64,000 bases of DNA, from contig JAJOZX010002354.1 of assembly GCA_023014485.1 (NCBI GenBank), positions 185,001 to 249,000 on the forward strand. The letters run 5' to 3'. Each line of letters opens with the position of its first letter. The stretch's first letter is position 1. Both the position numbers and the translations under genes were made by a program. Below are positions 21,909-33,229 of the stretch, in pieces. Source of the DNA: Bathynomus jamesi. Its lineage: Eukaryota; Arthropoda; Malacostraca; Isopoda; Cirolanidae. Below the pieces are notes generated by a model that made no database searches, had not been told where the DNA came from, and saw nothing but the letters and a program-made list of their open reading frames with translations.

Positions 21909-22265
21909 CTAGGAGCAGGGACTCAAGGAAATAACAAAATTATTATGAAACAGTTATGGATATTTCATCAATGTCTCGGGAGGGATGAGATTCGTTAAAA
22001 CTAAACGAAAATATCACAACTTAACCTCACCAATCATCCAAGGTATACAGTTGACTAATCGGGCAGTCAATAATTGTTTGTTATATGCTATGCAGAATAT
22101 AACTATATAATTATTAGGTAAAAGTTGCTTAAAATTAATCGAAGCATGCAGAAAAATTATTGAATGCTCGGTTAGGTCAACGAATCTCATCCGTAGACGT
22201 TGTTGAAATATCCATACCTGTTTCATAATAATTTTGTGTTATTTCCTTGAGTCCCTGCTCCCAGG
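21909..22265. mobile_element. Foldback MITE with about 85-bp arms
   Basis: CCTAGGAGCAGGGACTCAAG at the left is mirrored by CTTGAGTCCCTGCTCCCAGG at the right; arms run about 85 bp and meet a 190-bp AT-rich centre. No coding sequence. A clear TSD was not found. Confidence 0.75.
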
Positions 22266-22631
22266 TGTAGTAACAAGAGGCGCTTGTAAGTGAGTGAATA
22301 GCGGCTAGGGCAGTGATGACGAAGTACTGGCCCACGCAGTGCTGTATTAAGGATTTTTGGGTCCTGGGGCCAAAATATTCTTGGGGTCCCTCAACAAGAC
22401 AAATCTTCGAGTCATGTAAATTTATAAAACCATTTATTTCTAAATCAAATAATGGGTCATTCCATGTCAGTTCAACAGAATTTTGGGTCGAAAAAACGTG
22501 ACCATCACTGATTTTTTTTAAAATTGGCACACTTATAGATCTCGGTGAGAAAAACAGAATGGTACTTGTTTCAATACTCTAGGTCATATGGTTCCAGAGA
22601 TATGGCCATTCGAATTTTGTAAAAAAAGGTC

Positions 22632-23302
22632 AGGTAAATCTCTAGGAGCACTCCATTTTTCAATATTAAACATACACTCAATAAAACATATACCATTTGA
22701 AAGCTCACAAGCTCACAAATACTTACATTTTAAAAATATCAATAGCAAATAAGAAAACCTAACCTAACCCACATATATATTCCCTGAATCAGTATTTGCG
22801 ACTTAGTACATGTATATATTAACACTTACCTAATAACCTGGATTATAGAGTCGTGCAGCTTCCAGATGAAATTTATGAAAATGTAAAGGTACATTCGGGT
22901 TGGCTTTAAGAAAATAGCTTCATGCTAAATAGCCAACAAAAAATGTTTTCCTTCTGCCATATGTTGGTGTCAATTGATGTACATCTCTCCACGTCTTCTC
23001 AATATTCTGGGTATGGGCTTGGGTGATAGGGTCCACGAAATTGACAGTGTGATTCACATCCATCACATTCCATCTTACGACACAGATTGAAGATTTATAA
23101 CTTAGCCAACCTTTATATTGAAGTTTATAATGTAGTTAATGATGTCACGCATCAAACAATTAAACCAAGTTACTTTTTATTTGCTATTGATGCTTTTGGA
23201 ATACTACATTTTTAGACTCAGAAAAATGTGAGCTTTCAAATGGTATATGTTTTATGAGTGTATGTTTAATATTGAAAAATGGAGCGCTCCTAGAGATTAC
23301 CC
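22632..23302 (-). mobile_element. Merlin element in the left TIR of X
   Basis: Ends GGTAAATCTCTAGGAGC and its near-inverse, inverted arms of about 75 bp, and a perfect 8-bp TSD AAAGGTCA (22624-22631, 23303-23310). The right TIR of X (about 38510-38530) preserves the unoccupied site. Length 671 bp, an internally deleted copy. Confidence 0.8.
22830..23080 (-). pseudogene. Merlin (IS1595/ISXO2-like) transposase remnant
   Basis: The minus strand reads VNHTVNFVDPITQAHTQNIE, then KTWRDVHQLTPTYGRRKTFF and VGYLA before a stop. Merlin and bacterial ISXO2-type transposases share NFVDPxTGAHTQxIExxW, where the Glu is the third catalytic residue; it is kept here. The first two catalytic Asp are not found in this short copy. 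The 8-bp TSD agrees with Merlin (8-9 bp). Confidence 0.75.
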
Positions 23303-23962
23303 AAAGGTCAATTTCCAAGGTCATACCATATTTCAACATGAAATATCTCAGATCCTATTGCACTTACAGAGACCATTTAAATACTATTTTAAAGCTTTTA
23401 AGCAGATCTACAACTTTGTTTCTATTCATATTTTACCTCCATGGTAAAAAAAAAGTTGATCTTATTTTGGACCTTGGACCTTGTGTAGGTCATTTGCTCT
23501 CACAACTGATTTTTTTCTCCTTTCACCCAATTTTGGGTACACATGTTTACCTTAACCTAGAACAAGATTTTTGATGTTGATTAAGTTAGTATAGATGCTA
23601 CCTCCATTTTGACCAAGTACCTTTTTCCACCAAACTTTGGAGCACCGTTTCTTTGGAACTGTTTGAGCTAGTGTTGAGAAAAGTACCATTAGATTTGTCT
23701 CACTGAGATCTATAATGTCTGCTATTTTTAAGACAATTTGCCTTTTAATATGTATATTAAAATAACCTATTCCTTTATTTTTACCAATTGAGTTATAAGA
23801 ACTGATTCTTGTCTAGCTGGGTGAAACCATGAAAAGAGAGGCATCAACATAACTTTATATTTAAAAAAGGCAGTTATTAGGTATTTAAATATTTATGGAA
23901 GCCATTATTGTTACATTTATAATAATAATAAAGTATTTGTATATGCCTTTCAAGGTAATTAT

Positions 23963-24930
23963 TTATCCTACCAAAGATTTGTGCAAATGCAGACAGAATG
24001 TGTTCCACTGGCACCTGGCAACACATTCTTTTGGCCGAAGCTCTGCAAATCTTGAAAATACTATTTTAATTGTTGGATGGTTTGTTTTAAAAAGCTCAAA
24101 TGCTTCTTTTAGGTTGCATAAGATTAGCGATTTTTGTTTTCTTTCCCGCCTACCATCAGCTCCTTTTACAGAAACATAGCCTTTCAAACCTGGCATTTGT
24201 CTACTCACATCTGGCGAATGATAGAAGTCAATTACTTTGGCAGCAGTTTCACTATTCAGGCATTTCCCCAAACGCGGATTAGGAGTTGAAAGCACTCCCT
24301 TCTCCCTCACCAAACTCTTTGCTTGCCTAGCCATGTAATCTGAGCACTTAAATTCTTCTCTGATCTTTACTTGTGTCCATCTTTTTGGTGGGATAGTAAG
24401 AATTGTCAGTTTTTCACTTTGACTTGTCACTTGATTAAATTTCTCTTTTAGTTGTTGAAGAATCTCCAGTTCTGTATCATCTGAGTCCTGCATGAACTTG
24501 GTTGTTTAGTTGCAAGTTCAAGCTTTCTTTTCACAACTACTACTACTTTCCTCAACTTTTTCTTTGCATAACCAGCACTGTCAGAGAGTTTACATGGTTT
24601 TATTGGGGTCTCATCAAGTGTGGCCAATGAAGCATTGAATTTACTAAGCTCATACTGCATTTCAACTACATCTCCAACAGTTTCTAGCTCAGATGGGGCA
24701 CTTGATGAGGTGGATGGTGATTTTTCAAATGGTTCACATTCAGGCATTGGGGATGGACGATCGACAGGTTGCACATGCTTTATGATTATTTGTTAGTTTC
24801 AATTCAGGATTTTGATCAATCAAATTTTTAGTCAATGCATGAATGCCTTTTTTTCACTTTTTCTTTGTGTTTTTTAAATGGGTCACAACAGAACCTGCCC
24901 ATATTCAAACTGCTGAAATCCATGTTTATC
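23963..24930 (-). pseudogene. Element X transposase remnant (N-terminal half)
   Basis: Homologous in order to the element Y protein. A probable first exon near 24925 reads MDFSSLNMGRFCCDPFKKHK (Cys-rich N-terminus). Then a Ser-rich linker (SPSTSSSAPSELETVGDVVE), a helix-turn-helix-like block (WTQVKIREEFKCSDYMARQA, KSLVREKGVLSTPNPRLGK) and VSRQMPGLKGYVSVKGADG, LILCNLKEAFELF, FSRFAELRPKECV. The frame ends at 23963 before any catalytic Asp motif, so the entire catalytic half is lost. Y has the same blocks at 30131-30530. Confidence 0.7.
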
Positions 24931-24964
24931 TAAAAAGAAAAAAAAACATATGTAGATTAAAAGC

Positions 24965-25404
24965 CAGGGTTGGGTTCAATTACACAAAATGGAAACAATT
25001 ACAATTTTTTTATTTTTCTTCAAATTAATTACAGTTAGTATTATACTTCACAATTTCAAGATCAATTGCAATTACAATTAATTTTGTCTGAATCAATTAC
25101 AATTATAATTACACAAATATAACTATCTATTCTATATATCTAAAATAAATATATATCTATATCTAAGTATAACTAAATAAACTATCAAAGGTTTATTTTC
25201 ATTGGATGATGTATGACTGCCAGATCTAGGGGTATAATTTTTAACAATTGACATTAACTGATCAATACATCAGTTATAGCTCAAAAATCAATTACAATTA
25301 CCTTTATTTTTATTTTATTTTGAATCAATTACAATTACAATTAATGGAAATTAGGATCAATTAATTAAAAATACAATTATAATTATTCATTGTATCCAAC
25401 CCTG
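24965..25404. mobile_element. hAT-type MITE in element X
   Basis: Ends CAGGGTTGGGTTCAATTACA and TGTATCCAACCCTG with perfect 8-bp TSD TTAAAAGC (24957-24964, 25405-25412). The interior is built of many variants of CAATTACAATTA. No coding sequence. 440 bp. Confidence 0.9.
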
Positions 25405-25714
25405 TTAAAAGCTATTTTTGCTTAGATGGCACAAATAAAATTTGGGACCTACTGATCTTGTTTCAGAGGTCTACAACAAGAAAAAAATGTGCAGTTTGAT
25501 TTACAGATTGGAATAAATACAGATGCCAAAAAAATCCTTGCTCCAAGGTTTAAATAAGCTTATTTTCACATGGGTACATACTGTTGTACACAATGAATAA
25601 ATACACAAAGTTAAGTAATTCTATTAAAACTTATCTAACTCTTAAAACTGAACTTATTCTATAGGGTAGTACCTATAGCCTAGTATAAGCTACTTATATG
25701 CGTACATAGCTTTA

Positions 25715-26195
25715 GGGTCATTCCTTGTCAACTCAGCCACAAAATGGCACTTTTTGCACTCACCCCTTTCAATTTTGCTCATACTTGGCACAATAGCAGA
25801 TATACATGCCAAACTTAAATTCCCAAATTATTAGAGCTGACTGACCTTTGGTTACTGAGATACAAGGTCACAAAGTTGTGACATTTTGACCTTTTTTGCG
25901 TTAAATGACTATTTTCAAAATAGTGTAACTAAAAAACTATTAAAGCTAGAGCATTGATTGTGGTCTCATTTTAAAGCTCTTTAGTAGCCCCTTGTTTATT
26001 GTCTCTTGTTAAATATCTCTACTGTGAAAAATAAAAAAATCCCTTCATAAGTTGACCTTTGACCTTGAATAAAAAAAAAATACCTTCTCCTAAAAAATTC
26101 AATTTTTTTACATTAATACCTTGAGTCATGTACAACAAAATCCCAAGAAGCTGTAAGTGGCTGATAACTAGTTCAATGTATAAAAAATAAATGAA
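25715..26195. repeat. Element Y left TIR
   Basis: Mirrors 32397-32873 with a small number of differences, for example around TTTATTGTCTCTTGTTAAAT. Confidence 0.85.
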
Positions 26196-26416
26196 GTTGG
26201 CATCATTCTTCAATTTTAGATTTTTTTTGTCAGTTCATTTATTTAAAAGTTCTGTTCTGATATAGTGTCAGTGAAGACTTAGTTCAACTTAACATTATTA
26301 GTTCAAAAACCTTTTTGTGACCTGTGCCAAAAGAAGTCTTTTAAAAGACAACCAGGGTTAAACCCCTTGACAGCCCCAAATCTACTGGAGTAGCGCTGAT
26401 CCAAAGGCCCAACTAG

Positions 26417-26423
26417 TATATAA
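26417..26423 (+). promoter_or_regulatory. TATA box of element Y
   Basis: TATATAA inside CTAGTATATAAGTACTGTC, inward of the left TIR and on the side of the transposase. The likely start is in GTCAACTTTACAGAGTTGAC about 25 bp downstream. A CTTTTCAG acceptor at about 29515 suggests a 5' UTR intron, in which copy Z1 sits. Confidence 0.5.
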
Positions 26424-26491
26424 GTACTGTCAACTTTACAGAGTTGACTCCTGACTTCAAGTTAAAGTTAATTTATTTTTACTAAATACAT

Positions 26492-29461
26492 TAGGATGGT
26501 CCATAAAATTGAAGTTTTGATTTTTTGTTATTGCCGGGCGGTAACTTGTGAGGATGAATGAGAAAACACCTCTGGCCAATTTTTTCCCAAATCAATCACT
26601 TTTTAGGGGTAGCACACAGTACTTCATTTTTGCACTTTTGCACTACCTAGTAGATTTACTTGTATATTATGTTCCAGTTCCAGTAATACATCTTTTCCTT
26701 GACAGATTATTGGTGTAGTGTTCATTGGTTGTGTTTAGCGGTTGGATATATGATGACTCAAGTTCGAAGCTCTTGCTTTTATCTCCTTGAAGGAGATAAA
26801 GTGAAGGACAAGCTTCTTGGAAGCAAATTACCATCACGTGGAGAAGTATTGTCATGCTTCCTTCATCACCAAACTAATCTCAAGAAGGAGTTGAAGGAAA
26901 GTGCTCAAGTAGTGTGGGGTCAACTTGAAATATTTTGGAACAAAGCTCGAATCCCGACAAGGGAAAAATACAAAGGAATCCAAAAGATCTTGGACCTTCA
27001 CCAAGATTGGATCAAAATAAAAAAAGGACGAATGAGGAGGAGCCAGAAGCAGGTGAGTTGGATGATCAATGATAAATAAAATAGTTTCTCGAGAGTATGA
27101 CATATTATACTGTACAATAAAATAGTCAATACATTTATCATATATATATTATATATATTTATTATTTATATTTAGGTGTACAACGAAGAGGGATTCAAGG
27201 AGACACTTCGGAACCTATTTGATATGGCACATGCTGATACCTTGTCTCTAATCAAAAACCCAGAAGACAAGGCCTTCTTGCTGGCCCAGCGAGAGCCTGG
27301 AAGACGGGGATGCATGGTGGGAGTAGACAGAAAAACAGCAGAAAAAGAAAAACAAGCTGCCCACAGGAAGATGGAGGAGGAGATGCGAAAGAGAAAGGTG
27401 AGATTGTTCTTCAAATTCCTACTTTCATTTGATTGCAATGATTAGGTTGTTCGTTAACACTAATTGTCCATTTTCTTCGATTGTATTGCAGGCAGTCAAT
27501 GAAGGTGCATCAACGTCGGGTACAGCAGTATTGGTGTCCTCAACAGAATCCTCAGTCACTGATGAGTCATCCTCCACCGAAGATGAATGGGCAAAAGGTG
27601 GAAAGCGACCTCCAAAACAGGTGAAAAGAGTCAAGAATGTGATAACATCAAATCTAGCTGCTGCCCTAGATCGGACACACACTACGGACAGGATGGCAAC
27701 CTACATAATAGCAGAGACTGCATTGAGCCTTGGCCACAGCCCAATGAATTTTAACATCACCCGGACCTCCATCAAACGGCAGAGAGAACGACATCGGATC
27801 ATGATCTGCAGTAGCCTAAAAGCTTCCTTTCAGTCCGGTCCTGCAATCATCCACTGGGATGGAAAACTTATTCCAGACCTCCTCAACACCAGAGACCATG
27901 CGCATGTGGATCGACTGCCTGTGCTCATTTCCTCCTTTTCGGGTCAATCTCAGCTCCTTGGAGTCCCCAAAATACCAACTGGATCAGGAGAACACCAAGC
28001 CAGCGCAGTTTTGAATTATTGACTGATTGGGGCCTCGAAGAATCTGTCGTGGGGATGTGTTTCGACACCACTGCCTCCAATGCTGGTCGTTTGAATGGAG
28101 CGTGTGTGTTGTTGGAGCAGAAGTTGAAGAAAGACCTTCTCCATTTTGCCTGCCGTCATCACATCATGGAAGTGATGATCGGTGGAGTTTTCACTGCTTG
28201 CTATGGCCCAACGAGTGGACCTGATGTTCCATTGTTCAGCAGGTTTCAGAGCAAATGGACCTTCATCGACACAGGAACATACGGCACCGGATGGGATGAT
28301 GAAGAGGTGCATCGACTCTTGGCCCCCATTAGAGATTGGATTCTCCGCTTTGCTGAGGAAAAACACTCCTCAAAATCCTTTCGAGATGACTATCAGGAAT
28401 TCCTCGATCTGTCCATCATTTTCTTGGGAGGGAGCATTGACAACTACACCTTCAAGCGACCTGGCCCCATGCACCAAGCCAGATGGTTATCTAAGGTGAT
28501 CTATTCATTGAAGATGTGGCTGTTCAGGGGACAAATCCCAGCCCTCACTCCACGAGAGCAAAAGTGTCTTAAGGATGTCAGTGTCTTCGCTGTTTCCATC
28601 TACCTGCAGGCATGGATGACAGCGCCAATAGCTGCTGCTGCGCATCGCAGCGACCTCAGTCTTCTGCAGAGTCTTCGGGAATACCATGACCCCAAAATTT
28701 CGGAAGTGGCATTAAAAAAACTCAGCAGTCATCTTTGGTATCTTTCGGAGGAGATGGTGGGCCTCGCAATTTTTGATCCTGAGGTGTCTGAAGAGACTAA
28801 AACAGCAATGGTGAAGGCAATGGAGGAAGTTGAAGGAAAGCCTGATTGCCAGAAGAGAAGGAAAGGTGTTGCTGAGGGGGCTTCAATCGAGTCACTAGCA
28901 ACAGCAAACTCAAAAAGACTGCTGTTGTCTCTGGGGTCAGGTGTGGGATACCTGAGGAAGGAGGTGCGGGATTGGGACAGTGATCCTGATTACCAAATAG
29001 CGAAGAAATCAGTGGCAAACCTCTCTGTCGTGAACGATCATGCAGAGAGGGGGGGTTGCTCTCATTAATGAATACAACGGCTGCCACACCAGGAATGAGG
29101 AACAACTGCAGTATCTCCTGCAAGTTGTTGCTAGCTACAGGAAGCAGTTTCCTCAACCACTGAAGTCAGCCTGGCAACTGGGCGAGAAAACAAAGATCAA
29201 ATGAGGTGCAGAGGGAATTGTTAGTCAATTCATTTCAGAATTGTTAGTTACCCTAATAGTCATGTACTGTCACCAAGATTAACTTTGCTGTGATTTTCAG
29301 ATTATACCAAAACTTCAAGCGTCATGTGCTACCCCTACAAATTAACTGATTCAAATAAAACTTTCCCAGAGGTGTTTTCTCATCCATCCTCATAAGTTAC
29401 AACCCAGCAATAAAAACAAATCACAAAAAAAATTCCACCCCTATAAGAGTGGACCACCCTA
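26492..29461 (+). mobile_element. Element Z1 (TIR TAGGGTGGTCC family), inside Y
   Basis: Ends TAGGATGGTCC and GGACCACCCTA with perfect 8-bp TSD AAATACAT (26484-26491, 29462-29469). 2970 bp. It holds one spliced transposase gene that is nearly open. Superfamily not assigned: 8-bp TSDs occur in hAT, P, Merlin and others. Confidence 0.9.
26750..29204 (+). pseudogene. Z1 transposase, three exons, two single-base frameshifts
   Basis: About 745 residues. Exon 1 from ATG 26750 to 27052; intron 27053-27175 (CAG^GTGAGT...TTTAG); exon 2 to 27397; intron 27398-27491 (AAG^GTGAGA...TTGCAG); exon 3 onward. Both introns are phase 0. Blocks: FWNKARIPTREK, LRNLFDMAHADTLSL, AFLLAQREPGRRGCMVGVDR, an acidic Ser-rich linker, IIHWDGKLIPDLL (Asp 1), GMCFDTTASNAGRLNGA (Asp 2), LLHFACRHHIMEV (CxxH), PGPMHQARWLSK (RW) and HLWYLSEEMVGLAIFD (Glu). 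One-base frame breaks are at about 28017 and in the G7 run 29049-29055. The layout is the D-D-CxxH-RW-E type of hAT/P-like enzymes. The first in-frame ATG was chosen because Z2 starts at the matching place. Confidence 0.7.
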
Positions 29462-29552
29462 AAATACATGTAATTTATTTAATAATTCATTAATTGTTCA
29501 TTGTTTTCTTTTCAGGATTTTCTTTGTGCTTTTGTGATTTCAGAGTACAAAC

Positions 29553-32141
29553 ATGGAACATTTAAAACTGAAACAGAAGTGTGCTGATCCTTTGCTGTGT
29601 CACAAAGGTCAGTGTCGAAAGAAGAGTTTGAGAATTGTACCACAGGAACTTGTAAATAAGTTTCCCAATCTGCACTTAACACTACATCACAGACTTTGTA
29701 AGCAGTGTAGAGAACATCTTGAGTCCTTGCCTGAGAAAGGAATAGGCACTTTGAATTCAGACATAAATGATGATTCTTCTTGTAGTAGTGAACCACCTGA
29801 AGATCTTGAGAAAATTGAAAATGTTGACAATAATGATGCATCAACTTCAGAGCAAAACCATGAGATGTGTACTTTGAATGCTTCTTTTGTTTCAATTGGT
29901 GAATCACCCATAAAAAGAGAAAGCTTGTAGAGCAAAAGTCATATGGAGCTAAAAAACTAAGCAAGGTGACAGAGACAGTTAAGAAGAGAATGGAAACAGT
30001 TGCAGGAAAAGAGATTTCTGACTCACAATTTAAGGAGCCATCTGACTGTTTAGAAATAATAAATCAACTCAAGGAAAAATTCAAAAATTAAAATACTAAA
30101 AGAAGTGATAAAATAAAAATCCTCACTGTATTGCCCAAAAGTTGGAGCATTAGGAAAATTGCTTCAGAATTTAACACAACAAGGCATACAGCATCTATTG
30201 CTAAAAAAATAGTTGAAGAAAAAGGTGTCCTTTCAGACCCAAATCCAAAGGGTAGGAAAAGAATTAAACAGGATACTGTTGACGCTATTAAAGCATTTTA
30301 TCTTTCAGAAGACATCAGTAGAACAATGCCAGGAAAGAAAGACTATTGTAGTATCATTGACAATGAAAGAGGAAGGATACATTTGCAAAAGCATCTTTTA
30401 CTTTGCAATTTAAAAGAAGCCTATCATATTTTCAAAGAAAGAAATCCTTTGGTTAAGGTGGGATTCAGTAAATTTGCAGAATTGCGTCCAAAGCAGTGTG
30501 TTATTGCTGGAGCAACAGGAACTCACTCAGTATGTGTCTGTACAATTCATCAGAATGCCAAACTTATGTTTGTAGGAGCTGAATTAGAAAAACTAACTGC
30601 AAATGATGACACACCTATTAAGAATGTACGTCATTGTGTTGCCTTTATGGAATGCAATCCTGCCTCACAGAAATGCTGCCTCAGACAATGTGAACAATGT
30701 GGAGATCCATCAGATTTAAAAAACAGACTACTGGACATATTTACAAACAACTTCATTGATATCATAAATTTTAAAAAGTGGACCAATACAGATCGGTCAA
30801 ATCTTGAATCAGTAGAACTGAATACAGATGAATATATTGACCAATTCTGTAACCAACTGAAAGAATACCAGATACATGACTTCAAGACAAAGATGCAAGC
30901 AACTTATTACCGTGAAACAAAAATGTCTTTGAAAGATGGTGAGGTCCTTGCTGTGTGTGATTTTGCTGAAAATTATTCCTTTATTCTTCAAGATGAGGTT
31001 CAGAGCTTTCACTGGAACAATGAGATGGCTACTCTACATCCATTTGTTTTTACTATAAAAAGGAAGATGAGATTGCTCACCTTAGCTTTGTTATTATTTC
31101 AGAGTGTAACATCCATAACACAGTTGCTGTACATTTGTTTCAAAAGCATCTGATAAAATTCCTAAAAGATAATCTCATCCATCGGTTCCATCCACAAAAT
31201 AATTTACTTTTCAGATGGGTGTGCAGGACAGTATAAGAACTGCAAAAACTTTTTGAATCTTTGCCATCACAGAGATGATTTTGGAATTGAGGCAGAATGG
31301 AATTTTTTTGCAACAAGTCATGGAAAGGGACCCTGTGATGGTGTTGGAGGCACAGTTAAGAGATTAGCTGCAAAAGCTAGTCTACAACGACCTTATGATG
31401 AACAGATCCTTACTGCAGAACAGTTATATACATTTGCAAGTGAAAATATTGTAAATATAAAATGTCATTTTTCAACCAATAAAGAGCATGAAGAGGAAAG
31501 CCAACTTCTCCAAGAAAGACACTCAACTGCAAGGACTATTGCTGGTACACAGAAATTACACCATTTACAGCCAGTTTCATTGACTTCTCTTAAGGTTAAA
31601 CATTATTCATTATCAGATTATTCAAATATTGAGAAAGTTACTGAAAAGGAAGTTGTGACTGAGGAGAAAATACATGGTTTTGTTACTGCTGCATATGATG
31701 GCCATTGGTGGGTGGCATATGTGGTGGAAAAGATACCAGAATAGAGAAGTAAAAGTCACATTCCTTCATCCTCATGGCCCAAACCCATCATTTGTGTATC
31801 CTGGTCGACCAGATGAATTAATCTTACCATATTCAGATATTCTAACACAAGTTGAGGCATCTACTACTAATGGACGAACATACAGGATTTGCATAGAAGT
31901 TACTTTGAAGGCATCCAAAGCTTTGGCAGATCTACAGCACAGAAAGGTAAGAATTCAAAATTAAAATGGTCATGTAACTATATATACACTGCATACATTT
32001 TAAGTTGTGATAAATGGAAATCAATGAGCACTATACCTATACATATTGCATGTACATTTTAATATGTTACTTGTATTTGTTAATTAGGTAGCTATCTAGG
32101 TATACATTAAAAATTGTTTTCTCTTCTAGAAATCACAATAA
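29553..32141 (+). pseudogene. Element Y transposase
   Basis: ATG 29553 opens a Cys/His N-terminus (CADPLLCHKGQCRKKSLRIV, LHHRLCKQCREHL), then a linker, a helix-turn-helix block (WSIRKIASEFNTTRHTASIA), RTMPGKKDYCSI and FSKFAELRPKQCV. The catalytic core follows: VLAVCDFAENYSFILQDEVQ (Asp 1), YFSDGCAGQYKNCKNFLN (Asp 2, in a shifted frame near 31210), and FGIEAEWNFFATSHGKG with PCDGVGGTVKRLA (presumed Glu block). The C-terminal domain has YDGHWWVAYVVE and VTFLHPHGPNPSFVYPG. A phase-0 intron 31947-32129 precedes KSQ-stop. Breaks at about 29928, 30090 (stop), 31045, 31190 and 31744 (stop). The family is common in invertebrates and usually left unnamed; Sola2 is my guess. Confidence 0.7.
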
Positions 32142-32396
32142 ATTGGGTGGCCCACAAGAATCTTGTCAACTACTGAAAACCATCACATACATGCACAACA
32201 TACAGGTGAGGTGGGTAAAGAACAAATATTTAAAAATAAGCATTTGCTTGTTTGTAGAAGGCTGCAGATAGTATGTAGATATGGGTTGTATTTGTAAGAG
32301 ATTGAGCTGACCTTAGACAAAAATGGTTACTGACATACAAGGTCACAAAGTCATGACTTTTTGACAATTTTTGTATAAAATGACTTTTTCCAAAAT
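32142..32396. other. 3' flank of the Y transposase
   Basis: No gene. Bases 32300-32390 repeat part of the TIR interior in the left-arm orientation (ATACAAGGTCACAAAGTCAT against ATACAAGGTCACAAAGTTGT), so the right TIR is preceded by a partial opposite copy and can form a hairpin. Confidence 0.5.
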
Positions 32397-32873
32397 GTTG
32401 CTTGAATTCATTATTTTTTATACATTGAACTAGTTATCAGCCACTTACAGCTTCTTGGGATTTTGTTGTACATGACTCAAGGTATTAATGTAAAAAAATT
32501 GAATTTTTTAGAAGGTATTTTTTTTTTATTCAAGGTCAAAGGTCAACTTTTGAAGGGATCTTTTTATTTTTCACAGTAGAGATATTTAACAAGAGACAAT
32601 AAACAAGGGGCTACTAAAGAGCTTTAAAATGAGACCAAAATCAATGCTCTAGCTTTAATAGTGTTTTAGTTACACCGTTTTGAAAATAGTCATTTAATGC
32701 AAAAAAGGTCAAAATGTCACAACTTTGTGACCTTGTATCTCAGTAACCAAAGGTCAGTCAGCTCTAATAATTTGGGAATTTAAGTTTGGCATGTATATCT
32801 GCTATTGTGCCAAGTATGAGCAAAATTGAAAGGGGTGAGTGTTTTAGGTGGCTGACTTGACATGGAATGACCC
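32397..32873. repeat. Element Y right TIR
   Basis: Inverse of 25715-26195; ends ...GGAATGACCC followed by TTTA. Confidence 0.85.
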
Positions 32874-32877
32874 TTTA

Positions 32878-33201
32878 CCTTTAAACAGGATAGCAGGTTC
32901 GAAGTTCTTCACACTTTTGAATGTCCATATGAATTAATTAATTATGCAATTTAAATTACCTATATTATATAATTCTCTGAAATATACAAAAAAAATTAAA
33001 TTTTATAATAGGGCCGGATATTTATTCAACCAAATAACAATTAGGTTAGGTTAGATAACACTGGTCTACAGCCAAAATGCTTCGGAAATAAAAGTAGCCA
33101 ATCTTTACTAATTTTGGGTCACTGAATACGAAAATGATGCCTAAAATTGCCAATTGGTTCTATTTCTAAAGCTATCAGGCAACCCTGCACCCTACTAACT
33201 G
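32878..33201. other. No gene recognised
   Basis: Element X interior or unrelated filler between Y and the foldback MITE. AT-rich with one GGTTAGGTTAG stretch at about 33041-33053. No coding signature. Confidence 0.4.
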
Positions 33202-33229
33202 GACTGCATCTGTTGCATAATATGTAGAT

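Larger units (their letters stand above)
22454..23735. repeat. Element X left TIR (interrupted by Merlin)
   Basis: Mirror of 38056-38689 once the Merlin at 22632-23302 is removed. The inner limit is near CTGAGATCTATAATGTCTGC. Confidence 0.8.
25715..32873 (+). mobile_element. Element Y: second long-TIR element, TSD TTTA
   Basis: Ends GGGTCATTCCTTGTCAACTC and the inverse of GGGTCATTCCATGTCAAGTC, TIRs of about 480 bp (25715-26195, 32397-32873), and TTTA at 25711-25714 and 32874-32877. It shares terminal sequence, TSD length and transposase type with X. Without the nested Z copy it is about 4.2 kb and carries a promoter, a transposase gene and a 3' intron. Confidence 0.85.

Noticed and set aside
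28016..28366. Minus-strand open frame opposite the Z1 transposase
   Set aside because: No family resemblance; the opposite strand has conserved transposase motifs and splice sites.
33000..33060. GGTTAGGTTAG as a second telomere-type tract
   Set aside because: Only two units; common by chance in AT-rich arthropod DNA and not counted as telomeric.
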